Positions 15,816-23,975 of a stretch of DNA of 32,735 nucleotides are shown one piece after another. The translations under genes were made by a program, and so were the position numbers. The notes under the pieces were generated by a model. The model did not search any database and was not told the origin of the DNA. It saw nothing but the letters and a program-made list of their open reading frames with translations. Location: the NCBI GenBank assembly GCA_030130125.1, contig JARZZM010000003.1:1-32735 (forward strand), in the 5' to 3' direction. Positions within the stretch are counted from its first letter, which is position 1. Each line of letters begins with the position of its first letter. The DNA is from Thermoproteota archaeon. Its GTDB lineage: Archaea > Korarchaeota > Korarchaeia > Korarchaeales > Korarchaeaceae.

Positions 15816-15824
15816 CCCATTAGC

Positions 15825-16493
15825 TCACCTCCAACCGAACTTGCCCCTCAAGGGGACGAAGGCCACATCCGTGACCCTCTTGGTGACCATCTTCCCCCCG
15901 ACTTTCTCTACTAGAAGGAGCTCCTGGCCCCAGAGCCCCGGGGTCCCGACGGGGATGACCATCTTGCCCCCCTCCTTGAGCATCTCGAAGAGGGGCTTTG
16001 GAATGTCGGGCGCAGCGGCGGTCACTAGTATCCTGTCCACCTTCACCCTCATGGGAACCCCGGCGCTGCCGTCCATGTTGAGCACGTGGGCCCTGCAGGA
16101 GTACCCCGCGGCCATCAGATTGTAACGCGCGAGTGTAGCGAGATGGGGGTCTATCTCGACGCTCACTACGACTCCCCAAGTGTGGGGCGGTTTTTCCGAT
16201 GGAGCCACTATCTCGGCCACCGTAGCAGCGTGATATCCGCTGCCCGCCCCCACCTCCAGCACCATGTGACCCACATCCAAGTCCAAGAGCTCGTTCATCA
16301 TGAATACCATGTGGGGGGCGCTTATGGTCTGCCCCTCCCCTATGGGGAGAGGTGTGTCAGCGTAGGCCATGTCCTTATAACTTTCAGGGACGAACAACTC
16401 CCTCCTGACCCTTTCAGCGGCCCTCCTGACCTTCTCGCTCCTTATTATTCCGAGCCTCACCAGCCTATCCACTAACGATTTATGGGCGTCCAT
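15825..16493 (-). CDS. pcm: protein-L-isoaspartate O-methyltransferase
   Basis: This SAM-dependent methyltransferase starts repair of isoaspartyl residues in aged proteins, a valued function in thermophiles. The start ATG 16493 gives MDAHKSLVDRLVRLG, the usual N-terminus; the longer in-frame extension to 16670 runs antisense through the DUF371 gene and is rejected. Motifs are ELFVPESYKDMAYADTPLPI, GEGQTISAPHMVFMMNELL (substrate loop), the SAM motif VLEVGAGSGYHAA, VSVEIDP and ILVTAAAPDIP. Length 222, typical. The start faces the DUF371 start with only 12 nt between. Confidence 0.94.
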   Translation of the reverse strand: MDAHKSLVDRLVRLGIIRSEKVRRAAERVRRELFVPESYKDMAYADTPLPIGEGQTISAPHMVFMMNELLDLDVGHMVLEVGAGSGYHAATVAEIVAPSEKPPHTWGVVVSVEIDPHLATLARYNLMAAGYSCRAHVLNMDGSAGVPMRVKVDRILVTAAAPDIPKPLFEMLKEGGKMVIPVGTPGLWGQELLLVEKVGGKMVTKRVTDVAFVPLRGKFGWR

Positions 16494-16505
16494 CCGGGGA
16501 AACTT

Positions 16506-16916
16506 ATGCTGGAGGAAATAATAGCTTACGGGCACCCCAACATAACTGCCAGGCACAGGACCACGCTTCAAGTGACTAAGGACGAGGAGATAACCCTGAG
16601 GGCGGACTGCGTCATAGGGGTCAGGGCCGATAAGGCGGTGATGGACCTCTCGCAGGAGCTCAAGTCCCACCTGATCGGGGGAGGGTCCGTGAGTATCACC
16701 ATTTCAGTGGGGGGAATGGAGTTCCGCCTAGAGGCGGTGGGAGATCCGAGGCTCAGGCTCACTCACGCTAGGGATGTGGTCGTGAGGAGATCCGACTTTA
16801 TCGATGATAGGACCTTGGCCATAAGGTCCAGCGCCGCGGCCAAGGATCTGCCTAGGGAGATGGTGAGGGTCATGAGGAGGGCTGATGAGGTGGTGGTCAT
16901 GGAGATAATCTTCTGA
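16506..16916 (+). CDS. DUF371 conserved archaeal protein
   Basis: This is a DUF371 family member of 136 residues. Hallmarks: EEIIAYGHPNITARH at the start, TLQVTKDEEITLRADCVIGV, DKAVMDLSQELKSHL, and LTHARDVVVRRSDF followed by DRTLAIRSSAAAKDLPREM. The family is widespread in archaea; no biochemical role is established that I know of. ATG 16506 (MLEEIIAYGHPN) is preferred over the upstream GTG or ATG because family proteins begin here. It is a lone plus-strand gene between minus-strand pcm and truD, ending 3 nt before the truD stop. Confidence 0.9.
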   Translation: MLEEIIAYGHPNITARHRTTLQVTKDEEITLRADCVIGVRADKAVMDLSQELKSHLIGGGSVSITISVGGMEFRLEAVGDPRLRLTHARDVVVRRSDFIDDRTLAIRSSAAAKDLPREMVRVMRRADEVVVMEIIF

Positions 16917-16919
16917 CGG

Positions 16920-18008
16920 TCAGTGAAACCCCTGAGCCACCGGATCCTTGGGTTTGATGATCTCCCTCAGAAAGGAAGTGGCGTAAGTCCCTCTATCGAG
17001 GAAGAAGGATAGAACCAGATTATTCCCTCCCCAAAGTGACGTCAGGGACTTGGCCCTCGCCAGCGCCGCTCTGAGGCCCCCCAAGGCGCTTATCTCCGGA
17101 AGTTCCCTGAACAGGAACAGGTCCAAGGATACACCCTCCTCCCTCAGCAAGTCCCTCAGTGCCTCCGAGGCCCATCCCCTCACCCTAGTGTAGGCCCCGG
17201 GAATGGGTAGCACCAACTCACCATCTTCGGGGTAGAGGGCCACCTCACCGTTCTCCTTGACGACGAGATCCCCCCTTCTCGGGTCGAGGCCCTCAAACAG
17301 CCTCTTTGACAGGAGCAGGTTGAAGAGGTAGGATTGATAGGAGTGGACGTAGAACTTGAGCAGTTCCACCCCCACATCACTGGCCAGCTGCCTTAGGCTC
17401 CTACTTTGGGTCTCGTACCCCTGATCCGCCATCATAGATGTGACTGACCTGAGATCTCTGAGGAGGAGGGCTTTACCTATTTCGTGGTTGAAGGGGGGCC
17501 TCACCCCAAACCTCTGGTAGGAGAAGAAGTTGGGGAACCTATTGGGTATGGAGGAGGTTAAATCAGCCCCCCGGACAACTGTGGTGAAGTGGTTGCCGTC
17601 GTTCCTCCCCTTGGACAGGGGTTCGCGGAGCCGTCCCGCTGGCCTGATCCACACGCCGTTTTTGACCTCCCTGAGCCTGAATCTCCCCTCAATAGAGAAG
17701 AACTGGAAGGTCACGGCCCTAGCGTCCTTCAGGCCTGCATACCTGACCCGACCACCCAGCTCCCTGCTGATGAGGGAGGCGAGCTCCCTGGTCCCCATCT
17801 TGGTGAATTTGGCGGCTACCAAGTAGTGATAGGGTCCCTCTGACGGGAAGTCCTCCAGCCCTAGGAGGACCCGGGATGCCCTCTTTCCCATGAGGACCTC
17901 GTCCACTATGAAATCGATGAGCCTCTCCTTTATTCTCCCGCCGATTCCACCACCTTCAGTGAGGTAAGTTAGCATCCCCAGCCTCTCGTCCAGTTCGGGC
18001 ACCTTCAC
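16920..18008 (-). CDS. truD: tRNA pseudouridine synthase TruD
   Basis: This 362-residue TruD enzyme makes pseudouridine 13 in tRNAs. The catalytic block is RYAGLKDARAVTFQFF, with the nucleophilic Asp in GLKDA (residue ~93), and GNHFTTVVRG and FPNFFSYQRFG are the conserved RNA-binding and structural motifs. The C-terminal half (LLLSKRLFEG, the insertion domain, ending RGTYATSFLREIIK) is typical. The ATG overlaps the Pth2 stop by 4 nt, so Pth2 and TruD are coupled: two tRNA-metabolism enzymes in one operon. Confidence 0.94.
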   Translation of the reverse strand: MKVPELDERLGMLTYLTEGGGIGGRIKERLIDFIVDEVLMGKRASRVLLGLEDFPSEGPYHYLVAAKFTKMGTRELASLISRELGGRVRYAGLKDARAVTFQFFSIEGRFRLREVKNGVWIRPAGRLREPLSKGRNDGNHFTTVVRGADLTSSIPNRFPNFFSYQRFGVRPPFNHEIGKALLLRDLRSVTSMMADQGYETQSRSLRQLASDVGVELLKFYVHSYQSYLFNLLLSKRLFEGLDPRRGDLVVKENGEVALYPEDGELVLPIPGAYTRVRGWASEALRDLLREEGVSLDLFLFRELPEISALGGLRAALARAKSLTSLWGGNNLVLSFFLDRGTYATSFLREIIKPKDPVAQGFH

Positions 18009-18361
18009 CTGTACAGCCTCAGCCTCCCGGTGACCCTATCGATCCTCTCGCTCTCGTGGGGCCCTATCCCAACGGCCGTGGGAGTTCCGGGTTCCAGCTC
18101 GGTCAGGCCAGCATCCCTTATCAGGACCGCAGGCAGGTCCATCTCCAAAGCCTCCCGATAGAGATCCATGAGCTCGTCCTCGCTCCCCACCTGAACGACC
18201 ACCTTCTTGGCTCCCTCCTCTCTCCACATTCTGTACAAATCCGGCATCCTCTTTCTCACCACTTCCGCTGCCTCGAGTGATGCGTGGGCTACCTGAACCG
18301 CAAGTTTGCCGCAGCTCATTCCCAGATCCTTCCTCACCACTATGACCTGCTTGTACCTCAT
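18005..18361 (-). CDS. pth2: peptidyl-tRNA hydrolase, Pth2 type
   Basis: This 118-residue archaeal/eukaryotic Pth2 recycles peptidyl-tRNA released from ribosomes. Visible: MRYKQVIVVRKDLGMSCGKL, AVQVAHASLEAAE, GAKKVVVQVGSEDEL, LPAVLIRDAGLTELEPGTPT and VGIGPHESERIDRVTG, the full set of conserved blocks. ATG 18361 is the family start and overlaps the glycosyltransferase stop by 4 nt (ATGA). An upstream in-frame extension is not used. Confidence 0.96.
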   Translation of the reverse strand: MRYKQVIVVRKDLGMSCGKLAVQVAHASLEAAEVVRKRMPDLYRMWREEGAKKVVVQVGSEDELMDLYREALEMDLPAVLIRDAGLTELEPGTPTAVGIGPHESERIDRVTGRLRLYR

Positions 18362-19431
18362 GAGAGCACCTTCCCAAGCAATCTCAGGTAATCTAGGGCA
18401 ACATGCCTCCACGTCCTAGATAGGGCCTTATCCCTACCTCTCTCACCCATCTCCTCCCTGAGATCGTCGTTCAGTAGGAGGAAGGCCACCCTATCTGCTA
18501 TCTTCTCGGCATCCCTATCCTCGATGTAACCATTCACCCCATCCTCCACTAGGTCCCTAGCCCCACCCACGTCAGTGGTGATCACGGGAGTGCCAGCAGC
18601 CATCGCCTCCCTTATCACCAATCCGTAGCCCTCATACCTAGCTGGATGGAGGAGGAGATCGGCCGCTTTATAGTATTTGACCGTCTCCTCGAACTTCTTA
18701 CGACCTAGAAGGATGATGCGGTTCCTCACACTCAGGCGGTCGGCGTTCCCCTCTATGATCCTTCTGAGGGGACCCTCCCCGATCAGGAGGAACTTCGCGT
18801 CTATCCCCCTCCTCGACAGGAGGGCCGCCACCTCCGGGACCATGTCGAACCCCTTGGCCTCGATCAGGGCCCCGACCGATAAGACTAGCTTATCTCTGGG
18901 ATCCAAGCCCAGCCCCTCTCTCACCTCCTCCTTGGGAGGGAGGGCTAGAAAGGGCTCTGGATTGATACCTCCAGGTATGATCTCGCTTACCTCTATGCCC
19001 GAATCCTCGAGGCGCTCGGCCAACCAACTACTCACGGAGATCACCGCTTCAGCCCTAGAGGATGCAATTCTGGAGAGGCGGGGCGAGATCCTGAGATCAC
19101 TGCCGTGAAATGTGACGGTGTAGGGCACTCCGAGGAAGCTTGCAAGCCAGGCGGCGACGCCGGAAGTTATGGCGTACTGGGCTAGGGCCACATCCGGTCC
19201 CTCCCTGACTAGCGAGAATGCCGAATGGGTCATGAACGCGAGCCCCCTGAGACCCCGAATCCCCACGTTAGGGGACCTCCTCACCTGCTCTCCCCACCTA
19301 GAGCTGGCGTAGTGGTAGGAGACGACGACCACATCGTGCCCTAGGGACATGAGCTCTCCAGCTAGGTGCATGGTGTATATCTGCACGCCGCCAATGTCTG
19401 GATGGTAAGGCCCCACGAGCGCTATCCTCAT
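18358..19431 (-). CDS. GT4-type glycosyltransferase
   Basis: This 357-residue GT-B-fold glycosyltransferase has an N-terminal acceptor domain starting MRIALVGPYHPDIGGVQIYT and a C-terminal donor domain with LVLSVGALIEAKGFDMVPE, LIGEGPLRRIIEG, YKAADLLLHPARYEGYGLVI and EAMAAGTPVITTDVGG (E-x7-E sugar-nucleotide site). It probably builds surface glycans or glycolipids on the cytoplasmic face of the membrane; donor and acceptor cannot be told. ATG 19431 is chosen as family-like; TTG 19467 would add 12 residues. It is first in the operon GT-pth2-truD. Confidence 0.9.
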   Translation of the reverse strand: MRIALVGPYHPDIGGVQIYTMHLAGELMSLGHDVVVVSYHYASSRWGEQVRRSPNVGIRGLRGLAFMTHSAFSLVREGPDVALAQYAITSGVAAWLASFLGVPYTVTFHGSDLRISPRLSRIASSRAEAVISVSSWLAERLEDSGIEVSEIIPGGINPEPFLALPPKEEVREGLGLDPRDKLVLSVGALIEAKGFDMVPEVAALLSRRGIDAKFLLIGEGPLRRIIEGNADRLSVRNRIILLGRKKFEETVKYYKAADLLLHPARYEGYGLVIREAMAAGTPVITTDVGGARDLVEDGVNGYIEDRDAEKIADRVAFLLLNDDLREEMGERGRDKALSRTWRHVALDYLRLLGKVLS

Positions 19432-19507
19432 CTGGGGGAGTTGACGGTCCAACTTGATAAAGACCAAGGTTTAATTCGAGGGAGCGGCGGAATAACTGTG
19501 ACCTCCC

Positions 19508-20536
19508 ATGGGGGTCAAGATAGGTGACCTCATAGCCAAGAAGGTGGAGCTCAGGCTGAAGGACCTGTCTGGAAAGAGGTTGGCCCTCGATGCGTTCAAC
19601 GCGATGTACCAGTTCCTCGCCAAGATAAGGCAGCCAGATGGCACGCCTTTAATGACCAGCAAGGGGGAGATAACCAGCGTCCACTCTGGGGTCTTCTACA
19701 GGACCGCGAACCTGCTGAAGGAGGGGATAATTCCCGTCTACGTTTTCGATGGAGAGCCACCGGAGTTTAAGGCCGAGACCGTTGAGGAGCGCATAAAGAT
19801 GAGGGAGGAAGCTGAGGAGAGGTGGAAGGAAGCACTCCAGAAGGGAGATCTGGAGGAGGCCAGGAAGTACGCCCAAGCAGCGTTGATGGTCACGGATGAG
19901 ATGGTGGAGGACGCTAAGCAGATACTCCGACTGATGGGCGTTCCAGTCGTGCAGGCGCCAAGCGAGGGTGAAGCCCAAGCCGCCTACATGGCCGCCAAGG
20001 GGGATGTCTGGGCCGCCGCCTCCCAAGATTACGATTCCCTCCTGTTCGGCGCGCCAAAGCTCGTTAGAAATGTTACGATCACAGGTAAGAGGAAGCTTCC
20101 AGGGAAGAATATCTACGTTGATGTGCATCCCGAGTTAATAGAGTTGAAAGGGGTTCTAGAAGCCCACGGGATCACTAGGGAGCAGCTGATACTCATAGGC
20201 ATCCTAGTGGGGACCGACTACAACCCCGGGGGTGTCAGGGGAATAGGAGTAAAGAGGGCATTGGAGCTCGTGAAGAGATTCCCGAAGCCCGAGATCCTCT
20301 TCTCTAAGGTGAATTGGGAGTTCGATGTGGATGCCCGAAGCATATTCGAGTTCTTCCTGAATCCACCCACCACCGATAATTATGACACCAACCTGAAGAG
20401 GCCCGATAGGGAGGGATTGCTCAAGTTCATGGTTGAGGAGCACGAATTCTCGGAGGACAGGGTGAGAAAGGTGATAGATGAGATCGAGGAGGCGTACAAG
20501 ATGTTGGCCGGGGGAGGGCTGGAGGCCTGGTTCTGA
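19508..20536 (+). CDS. fen: flap endonuclease FEN1
   Basis: This 342-residue structure-specific 5' nuclease removes flaps during Okazaki fragment maturation and repair. The N domain includes [20 protein letters not shown] and [12 protein letters not shown]; the I domain has [16 protein letters not shown] and [16 protein letters not shown]; the H2TH region is [20 protein letters not shown]. Metal-binding acidic residues are in place. The C-terminus GLEAWF is a PCNA-binding (PIP) box variant. ATG 19508 gives the classic MGVKIGDL start. It is divergent from the glycosyltransferase and convergent, 5 nt apart, with the next gene. Confidence 0.97.
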   Translation: MGVKIGDLIAKKVELRLKDLSGKRLALDAFNAMYQFLAKIRQPDGTPLMTSKGEITSVHSGVFYRTANLLKEGIIPVYVFDGEPPEFKAETVEERIKMREEAEERWKEALQKGDLEEARKYAQAALMVTDEMVEDAKQILRLMGVPVVQAPSEGEAQAAYMAAKGDVWAAASQDYDSLLFGAPKLVRNVTITGKRKLPGKNIYVDVHPELIELKGVLEAHGITREQLILIGILVGTDYNPGGVRGIGVKRALELVKRFPKPEILFSKVNWEFDVDARSIFEFFLNPPTTDNYDTNLKRPDREGLLKFMVEEHEFSEDRVRKVIDEIEEAYKMLAGGGLEAWF

Positions 20537-20541
20537 GCCGC

Positions 20542-20790
20542 TCACTCCTCGTCTGGTGTCAGATATCTTCTCTCACCGGCTATTTCGATGAGCAGCTCTC
20601 CCTTCTTACCGCTTGCTGATGTGACGACTTTTCCCATTACCTCCAGCTTCAGCAGGGCTTCCTCTATCTGTGAGAGAGATATCCCCGGTATTTTAGAGGA
20701 GACCAGCTCGTACAGATCCCTGTCGTTTATGACCTTCTTGCTCCTGACCACATCGTAGACTACTGTGAGGAGGGGCAGGTTCCGGGACAT
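20542..20790 (-). CDS. small winged-helix protein, unknown
   Basis: This 82-residue protein with a winged-helix look has DRDLYELVSSKIPGISLSQI, EEALLKLEVMGKVVTSAS and a beta-wing KKGELLIEIAG. I do not recognise the exact family. Its ATG directly abuts the aEF-1beta stop, so it is third in the operon zinc ribbon-aEF-1beta-this gene, which hints at a role linked to translation or transcription (inference). Composition matches its neighbours. Confidence 0.75.
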   Translation of the reverse strand: MSRNLPLLTVVYDVVRSKKVINDRDLYELVSSKIPGISLSQIEEALLKLEVMGKVVTSASGKKGELLIEIAGERRYLTPDEE

Positions 20791-21060
20791 TCAGCCCGCC
20801 CTACTCACCCTCTCAAGTTCGGCACTGCTCACTCCTTCAATGCCCTGTATGGCCTCCATTATCTTGTCGGTTATTCCGTCCTCCTCCGGGGCGGTGAGCA
20901 CCACGTTGAGGGCCGTTATCCCGAAGCCAATGGGTTTCTCCTCGTAGCTCTCTAGATTACCCCCGATTGAGGAGAGGGCCCTCTTGAGGTCCTCAACGAC
21001 CTTGGCCTGTTCCACGCTCCCATCGAGGAGTACTCTCACTAGAGCAATTATCCTGGCCAT
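20791..21060 (-). CDS. ef1b: translation elongation factor aEF-1beta
   Basis: This 89-residue archaeal EF-1beta is the nucleotide-exchange factor that reloads aEF-1alpha with GTP. MARIIALVRVLLDGS, then ALSSIGGNLESYEEKPIGFG and LNVVLTAPEEDG, then GIEGVSSAELERVSR follow the family pattern. ATG 21060 is used; the longer frame to 21105 would overlap the zinc-ribbon gene. It lies 10 nt after the zinc-ribbon gene, a pairing conserved in many archaea. Confidence 0.93.
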   Translation of the reverse strand: MARIIALVRVLLDGSVEQAKVVEDLKRALSSIGGNLESYEEKPIGFGITALNVVLTAPEEDGITDKIMEAIQGIEGVSSAELERVSRAG

Positions 21061-21070
21061 CCAGACCACC

Positions 21071-21277
21071 TCACGGACCAACGAACCCGCAGTTAGGGCA
21101 GACATACTCGTTGGCCTGCTTCCTGCAGACCTTGCACCTCACTATGACAGCCTCTCCGCAGTTAGGGCAGCGGAAGGCCACGAATCCCTGCTCGTAAGTG
21201 ACCTTCTTACCGCACGAGGTGCAGTAAACATCCTCGTCGGGAGGTACTAGGGTGAAGACTAGGCTCTCGCTGGACAC
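21071..21277 (-). CDS. two-zinc-ribbon protein linked to aEF-1beta
   Basis: This is a ~68-residue protein with four CxxC pairs: YCTSCGKKV, FRCPNCGEA, VRCKVCRKQ and YVCPNCGFVGP, enough for two zinc sites. It belongs to the small archaeal zinc-ribbon family found just before aEF-1beta. GTG 21277 is chosen because the TTTAAATTA box at ~21309-21317 lies ~32-40 nt upstream, whereas the longer start at 21307 would sit before the predicted transcription start. Likely partner is RNA or a protein; function unproven. Confidence 0.85.
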   Translation of the reverse strand: MSSESLVFTLVPPDEDVYCTSCGKKVTYEQGFVAFRCPNCGEAVIVRCKVCRKQANEYVCPNCGFVGP

Positions 21278-21308
21278 TTCATCACACCGGTAAGGGCCAC
21301 GCTCCACG

Positions 21309-21317
21309 GTAATTTAA
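21309..21317 (-). promoter_or_regulatory. TATA box of the zinc ribbon/aEF-1beta/wHTH operon
   Basis: TTTAAATTA on the minus strand predicts transcription from about 21285, just upstream of the chosen GTG 21277. Confidence 0.5.
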
Positions 21318-21325
21318 AGATGTCC

Positions 21326-22309
21326 CTAACTGGCCTGCGACCGGAACCTCTCAGTGAGGGTCACCAAGTAGGTCTTGCCGTACTTCTTCCTCTCCACGAC
21401 CTTCCTATCGACCAGATCCTTCAGCAGTCTGCTTATCTTTGGTTTAGAGAACCCGGTCAGCTCGGGGAGCTCCTCCTGCGACACCTCGCCCCTCTCCATG
21501 ACGACCTCTATGAGCTTCCTCTCATCCACGGTGAAAAAGTCCATTATGTCGGAGGGACCCGGCTTGGGCCTCAGCCTGTAGATCAGGACCGCCACTGCCA
21601 GACCGGCAAGCAGACCGGTGAGGAGGGGGAGGGGGCTGAGTATCTCCCTCATTATGAACGAGGGTGACCATCCGCCTGAGAAGGGCTTGGTACCTCCTAT
21701 CTCCCCAATGACCTCCACCTTGTACCCTTGAGATGTGAACTTAGCTGCCTCCTCCCTATCCAGGCTATTGCCTATCACCACCAAGCTCCTCACATCCTTG
21801 AGGTGCTCCCTCAGGGCCGCTTCAAATCCCTCGGGAGGCCTGCCGTCCATCGTGTAGATTATCGGGGCGTTCCTCTCCACGGCAACGGAGAGCGCTACCA
21901 TGTAGTAGGAGGAATTGAGCCCGTCAGCCAGCACCACCGAATCGCAGTCGTTCCAGTAGTACATAGCTAGGAGGAGGGATGTGTCGAGCCTAGTTGCCCC
22001 TCCTATCCTGCTGACGGTCGCCCCCATCCCTCGTAGCTTCTCCTCGAACTCAATGGGGACGGCGTTAGGGGCACCTATTATGAGGATGCTCATTCCCTTA
22101 CGGAACCTCATGAACCCGGAGAGGAGTTTGAGCACCTCTCCCTCGTTGTCCGCCGTTAGATGCATGACCCAAGATCCGTGGGTTATGCCATAGGCCATGG
22201 CCACCGCCCAATCGGTGTATATGTCCCCCCTAACGATCACTGCATCGAAGCGGATTGGTTGCCCCGAGATGGGTAGCAGAGGTATGATCAGGATGATCAG
22301 CAGGAGTAT
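21326..22309 (-). CDS. membrane-anchored CWB2-domain protein with cytoplasmic winged helix
   Basis: This is a ~328-residue protein of unusual design. After a hydrophobic N-terminus (ILLLIILIIPLLPISG, signal or anchor) comes an outside domain resembling cell-wall-binding repeat 2 (CWB2): IGGATRLDTSLLLAMYYW, DSVVLADGLNSSYYMVALSV, RNAPIIYTMDGRPPEG and VRSLVVIGNSLDREEA. A membrane helix LLTGLLAGLAVAVLIYRL follows, and then a cytoplasmic MarR/ArsR-like winged helix: DERKLIEVVMERGEVSQEEL, TGFSKPKISRLLKDLVDRKV. It reads as a one-component sensor that could link the envelope to gene expression (inference). The start is odd: between the tRNA-Arg end and the hydrophobic segment there is no ATG, GTG or TTG, only ATA (22309) or CTG. 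An ATG at 22393 is in frame but lies before the tRNA. Confidence 0.8.
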   Translation of the reverse strand: MLLLIILIIPLLPISGQPIRFDAVIVRGDIYTDWAVAMAYGITHGSWVMHLTADNEGEVLKLLSGFMRFRKGMSILIIGAPNAVPIEFEEKLRGMGATVSRIGGATRLDTSLLLAMYYWNDCDSVVLADGLNSSYYMVALSVAVERNAPIIYTMDGRPPEGFEAALREHLKDVRSLVVIGNSLDREEAAKFTSQGYKVEVIGEIGGTKPFSGGWSPSFIMREILSPLPLLTGLLAGLAVAVLIYRLRPKPGPSDIMDFFTVDERKLIEVVMERGEVSQEELPELTGFSKPKISRLLKDLVDRKVVERKKYGKTYLVTLTERFRSQAS

Positions 22310-22311
22310 GG

Positions 22312-22387
22312 CGGGCCCGCCGGGACTCGAACCCGGGACCTCCGGCTCCGCAGGCCGGCGCTCTAATCCTTGCTGAGCTACGGGCCC
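22312..22387 (-). tRNA. tRNA-Arg (GCG)
   Basis: The cloverleaf is complete: acceptor GGGCCCG/CGGGCCC with G discriminator, D-arm GCTCAGCAAGGATTAGAGC, anticodon arm CCGGC-CTGCGGA-GCCGG (anticodon GCG), T-arm CCGGG-TTCGAGT-CCCGG. CCA is not encoded. Its 3' end is directly followed by the CWB2-wHTH gene on the same strand. Confidence 0.95.
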
Positions 22388-22443
22388 GCTCATTTGAAAC
22401 CCTCCGAGTGAGAGGAGCTTGTGGATTGAAAAAGGTTAGTGGA

Positions 22444-22608
22444 TCACTTCCTCACGAGCTTGGTCTTCTTCAGCCGGAGGTTCTTGCTCCTGCACCTCCT
22501 GCATCTAGTAGCGCTTAGGGGATTTCTAGCGCCGCATTTCCTGCATATCTTGTATCCTAGCAAGGCTTTCATAGCCACACTCCTTTTGAATGGGTCTTCT
22601 ATCGGCAT
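22444..22608 (-). CDS. rpl40e: 50S ribosomal protein L40e
   Basis: This 54-residue protein is encoded on the minus strand: MPIEDPFKRSVAMKALLGYK, ICRKCGARNPLSATRCRRCR, ending KKTKLVRK. The CxxC...CxxC zinc ribbon with the motif CGARNP and the basic C-terminus identify L40e, the unfused archaeal form. GGGAGAT precedes ATG 22608. It lies 57 nt upstream of tRNA-Arg on the same strand and may share its transcript. An AT-rich box near 22641-22652 serves this gene and the divergent wHTH gene. Confidence 0.95.
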   Translation of the reverse strand: MPIEDPFKRSVAMKALLGYKICRKCGARNPLSATRCRRCRSKNLRLKKTKLVRK

Positions 22609-22677
22609 TTCGATCTCCCAGCTAGGGGCATCGCACGGCTTGATAAAACTTTATGCCTGTAGATCATGGGATAGATC

Positions 22678-23028
22678 ATGGGCTCGGGATTGAGGGAGAG
22701 GGTGCTCAGGGAGCTTAGTGGGCCGGAGGTGCTCCATCTCAGGGAGCTCTTGAGGAGGCTGGATGTCTCCATCTCCGAACTTAAGCCTGTACTGGAGGAG
22801 ATGGTGAGAGAAGGGCTGGTCGAGAAGTTCTCTCATGGAGGATACACATTCTACAGGATAACCAGTGAGGGTAAGGGGTTCCTGCTTCAGATGGAGGCCG
22901 AGTCCCAACTCCCAAGTGAGGGGGTGGGGATAGGGGCGGAAGTGAATGAGGGTTCAGAAATAAGGATCGAAGAAGGTGAGAGTGAGGATACAGAGGGTGG
23001 AGGTCAGGTGGACGATTCGGGGACTTAG
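22678..23028 (+). CDS. winged-helix protein with long acidic tail
   Basis: This is a 116-residue protein. Residues ~5-80 form a winged helix: [55 protein letters not shown]. Residues ~85-116 are a low-complexity acidic tail rich in E, G and D ([20 protein letters not shown]). It is probably a DNA-binding regulator; the acidic tail may mediate contacts with other proteins or mimic DNA (inference). A TATA-like AAACTTTATG lies ~20-31 nt upstream, so the transcript is near leaderless. The end overlaps the convergent sucD stop by 4 nt. Confidence 0.75.
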   Translation: MGSGLRERVLRELSGPEVLHLRELLRRLDVSISELKPVLEEMVREGLVEKFSHGGYTFYRITSEGKGFLLQMEAESQLPSEGVGIGAEVNEGSEIRIEEGESEDTEGGGQVDDSGT

Positions 23029-23915
23029 GCCAACCCCCTTTCCTTCATCACCTTCTCCAGTAGGGGAGCTATTTCGAATGGAGTCTTGGCCACCGGCACC
23101 CCGGCTTCCCTGAATGCCGCCTCCTTGCTCTCAACGGTACCCTGCCCTCCGGTTATTATGGCTCCCGCGTGTCCCATCCTCTTGCCGGGAGGAGCGGTCC
23201 TTCCAGCCACGTACGCTACCACCGGCTTGGGATAGTTCGTCTCTTTTATGTAACGAGCGGCCCTCTCCTCAGCATCTCCCCCGATCTCCCCTACCAAGAC
23301 AACTGCCTTCGTTTCTGGATCCTCCTTGAATATCTCCAGCACCTCTATGAAGTTAAGTCCAGTTATCGGATCTCCACCTATGCCTATGGTAGTGCTTGAT
23401 CCGTAGCCGTCCTCCTTGAGTGAGATGGAGATCTCATAGGTTAGGGTCCCGCTCCTCGAGACTATCCCGACCGGTCCAGGAGCAAAGGCATCGGCGGGCA
23501 TTATCCCTATCTTCACCCTGCCAGGCGCGATTATACCGGGACAGTTGGGCCCTATTATTGTGGTTCCCTTGCTCTTCGCGTAACTCACGAACTTGGCCGT
23601 GTCGTGAACGGGTATGCCCTCCGTTATCACCACCACTAAGGGTATTCCGTTATCGACAGCCTCGATAACAGCATCCAAGGCGAAGGGGGCTGGCACGAAT
23701 ATTATGGAGGCGTCTATAGGTCCAGCCTCCTTAATCGCTTCCTCCACCGTGTCGAAGACCGGAACACCGTGGACCTCCGTTCCCGCCTTTCCTGGAGTAA
23801 CCCCAGCGACCACGTTCGTTCCATAATCAAGCATGAGCTTCGTGTGGATGGTTCCCTGCCTTCCAGTAATGCCCTGAACTAGCACCTTCATGCCCTCGCG
23901 TACCAGTATCGCCAT
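23025..23915 (-). CDS. sucD: succinyl-CoA synthetase alpha subunit
   Basis: This 296-residue alpha subunit of succinate-CoA ligase makes ATP or GTP from succinyl-CoA in the TCA cycle or its reductive counterpart. The CoA-binding Rossmann domain is [20 protein letters not shown]; the ligase domain has [12 protein letters not shown] and the phosphohistidine loop [16 protein letters not shown] with active-site His. Length is standard. It is transcribed away from sucC with 60 nt between starts, rather than in the usual sucCD order. Confidence 0.96.
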   Translation of the reverse strand: MAILVREGMKVLVQGITGRQGTIHTKLMLDYGTNVVAGVTPGKAGTEVHGVPVFDTVEEAIKEAGPIDASIIFVPAPFALDAVIEAVDNGIPLVVVITEGIPVHDTAKFVSYAKSKGTTIIGPNCPGIIAPGRVKIGIMPADAFAPGPVGIVSRSGTLTYEISISLKEDGYGSSTTIGIGGDPITGLNFIEVLEIFKEDPETKAVVLVGEIGGDAEERAARYIKETNYPKPVVAYVAGRTAPPGKRMGHAGAIITGGQGTVESKEAAFREAGVPVAKTPFEIAPLLEKVMKERGLA

Positions 23916-23943
23916 CCGATCACCGGGTCCAATCGGCGGTGTA

Positions 23944-23961
23944 ATGATTAAAATTATCGAT
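23944..23961. promoter_or_regulatory. shared AT-rich promoter between sucD and sucC
   Basis: The 60-nt gap between the divergent starts holds a single AT-rich core (TAATGATTAAAATTATCG). It is about right for sucC; for sucD it lies ~30 nt before the start. Overlapping promoters could balance the two subunits. Confidence 0.4.
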
Positions 23962-23975
23962 GGAAGGATTGCCCT

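Noticed and set aside
16494-16670. N-terminal extension of Pcm
   Set aside because: Runs antisense through DUF371; Pcm family proteins start at ATG 16493.
22310-22393. 28-residue N-terminal extension of the CWB2-wHTH protein
   Set aside because: It is a translation of tRNA-Arg; kept only as a question in the findings.
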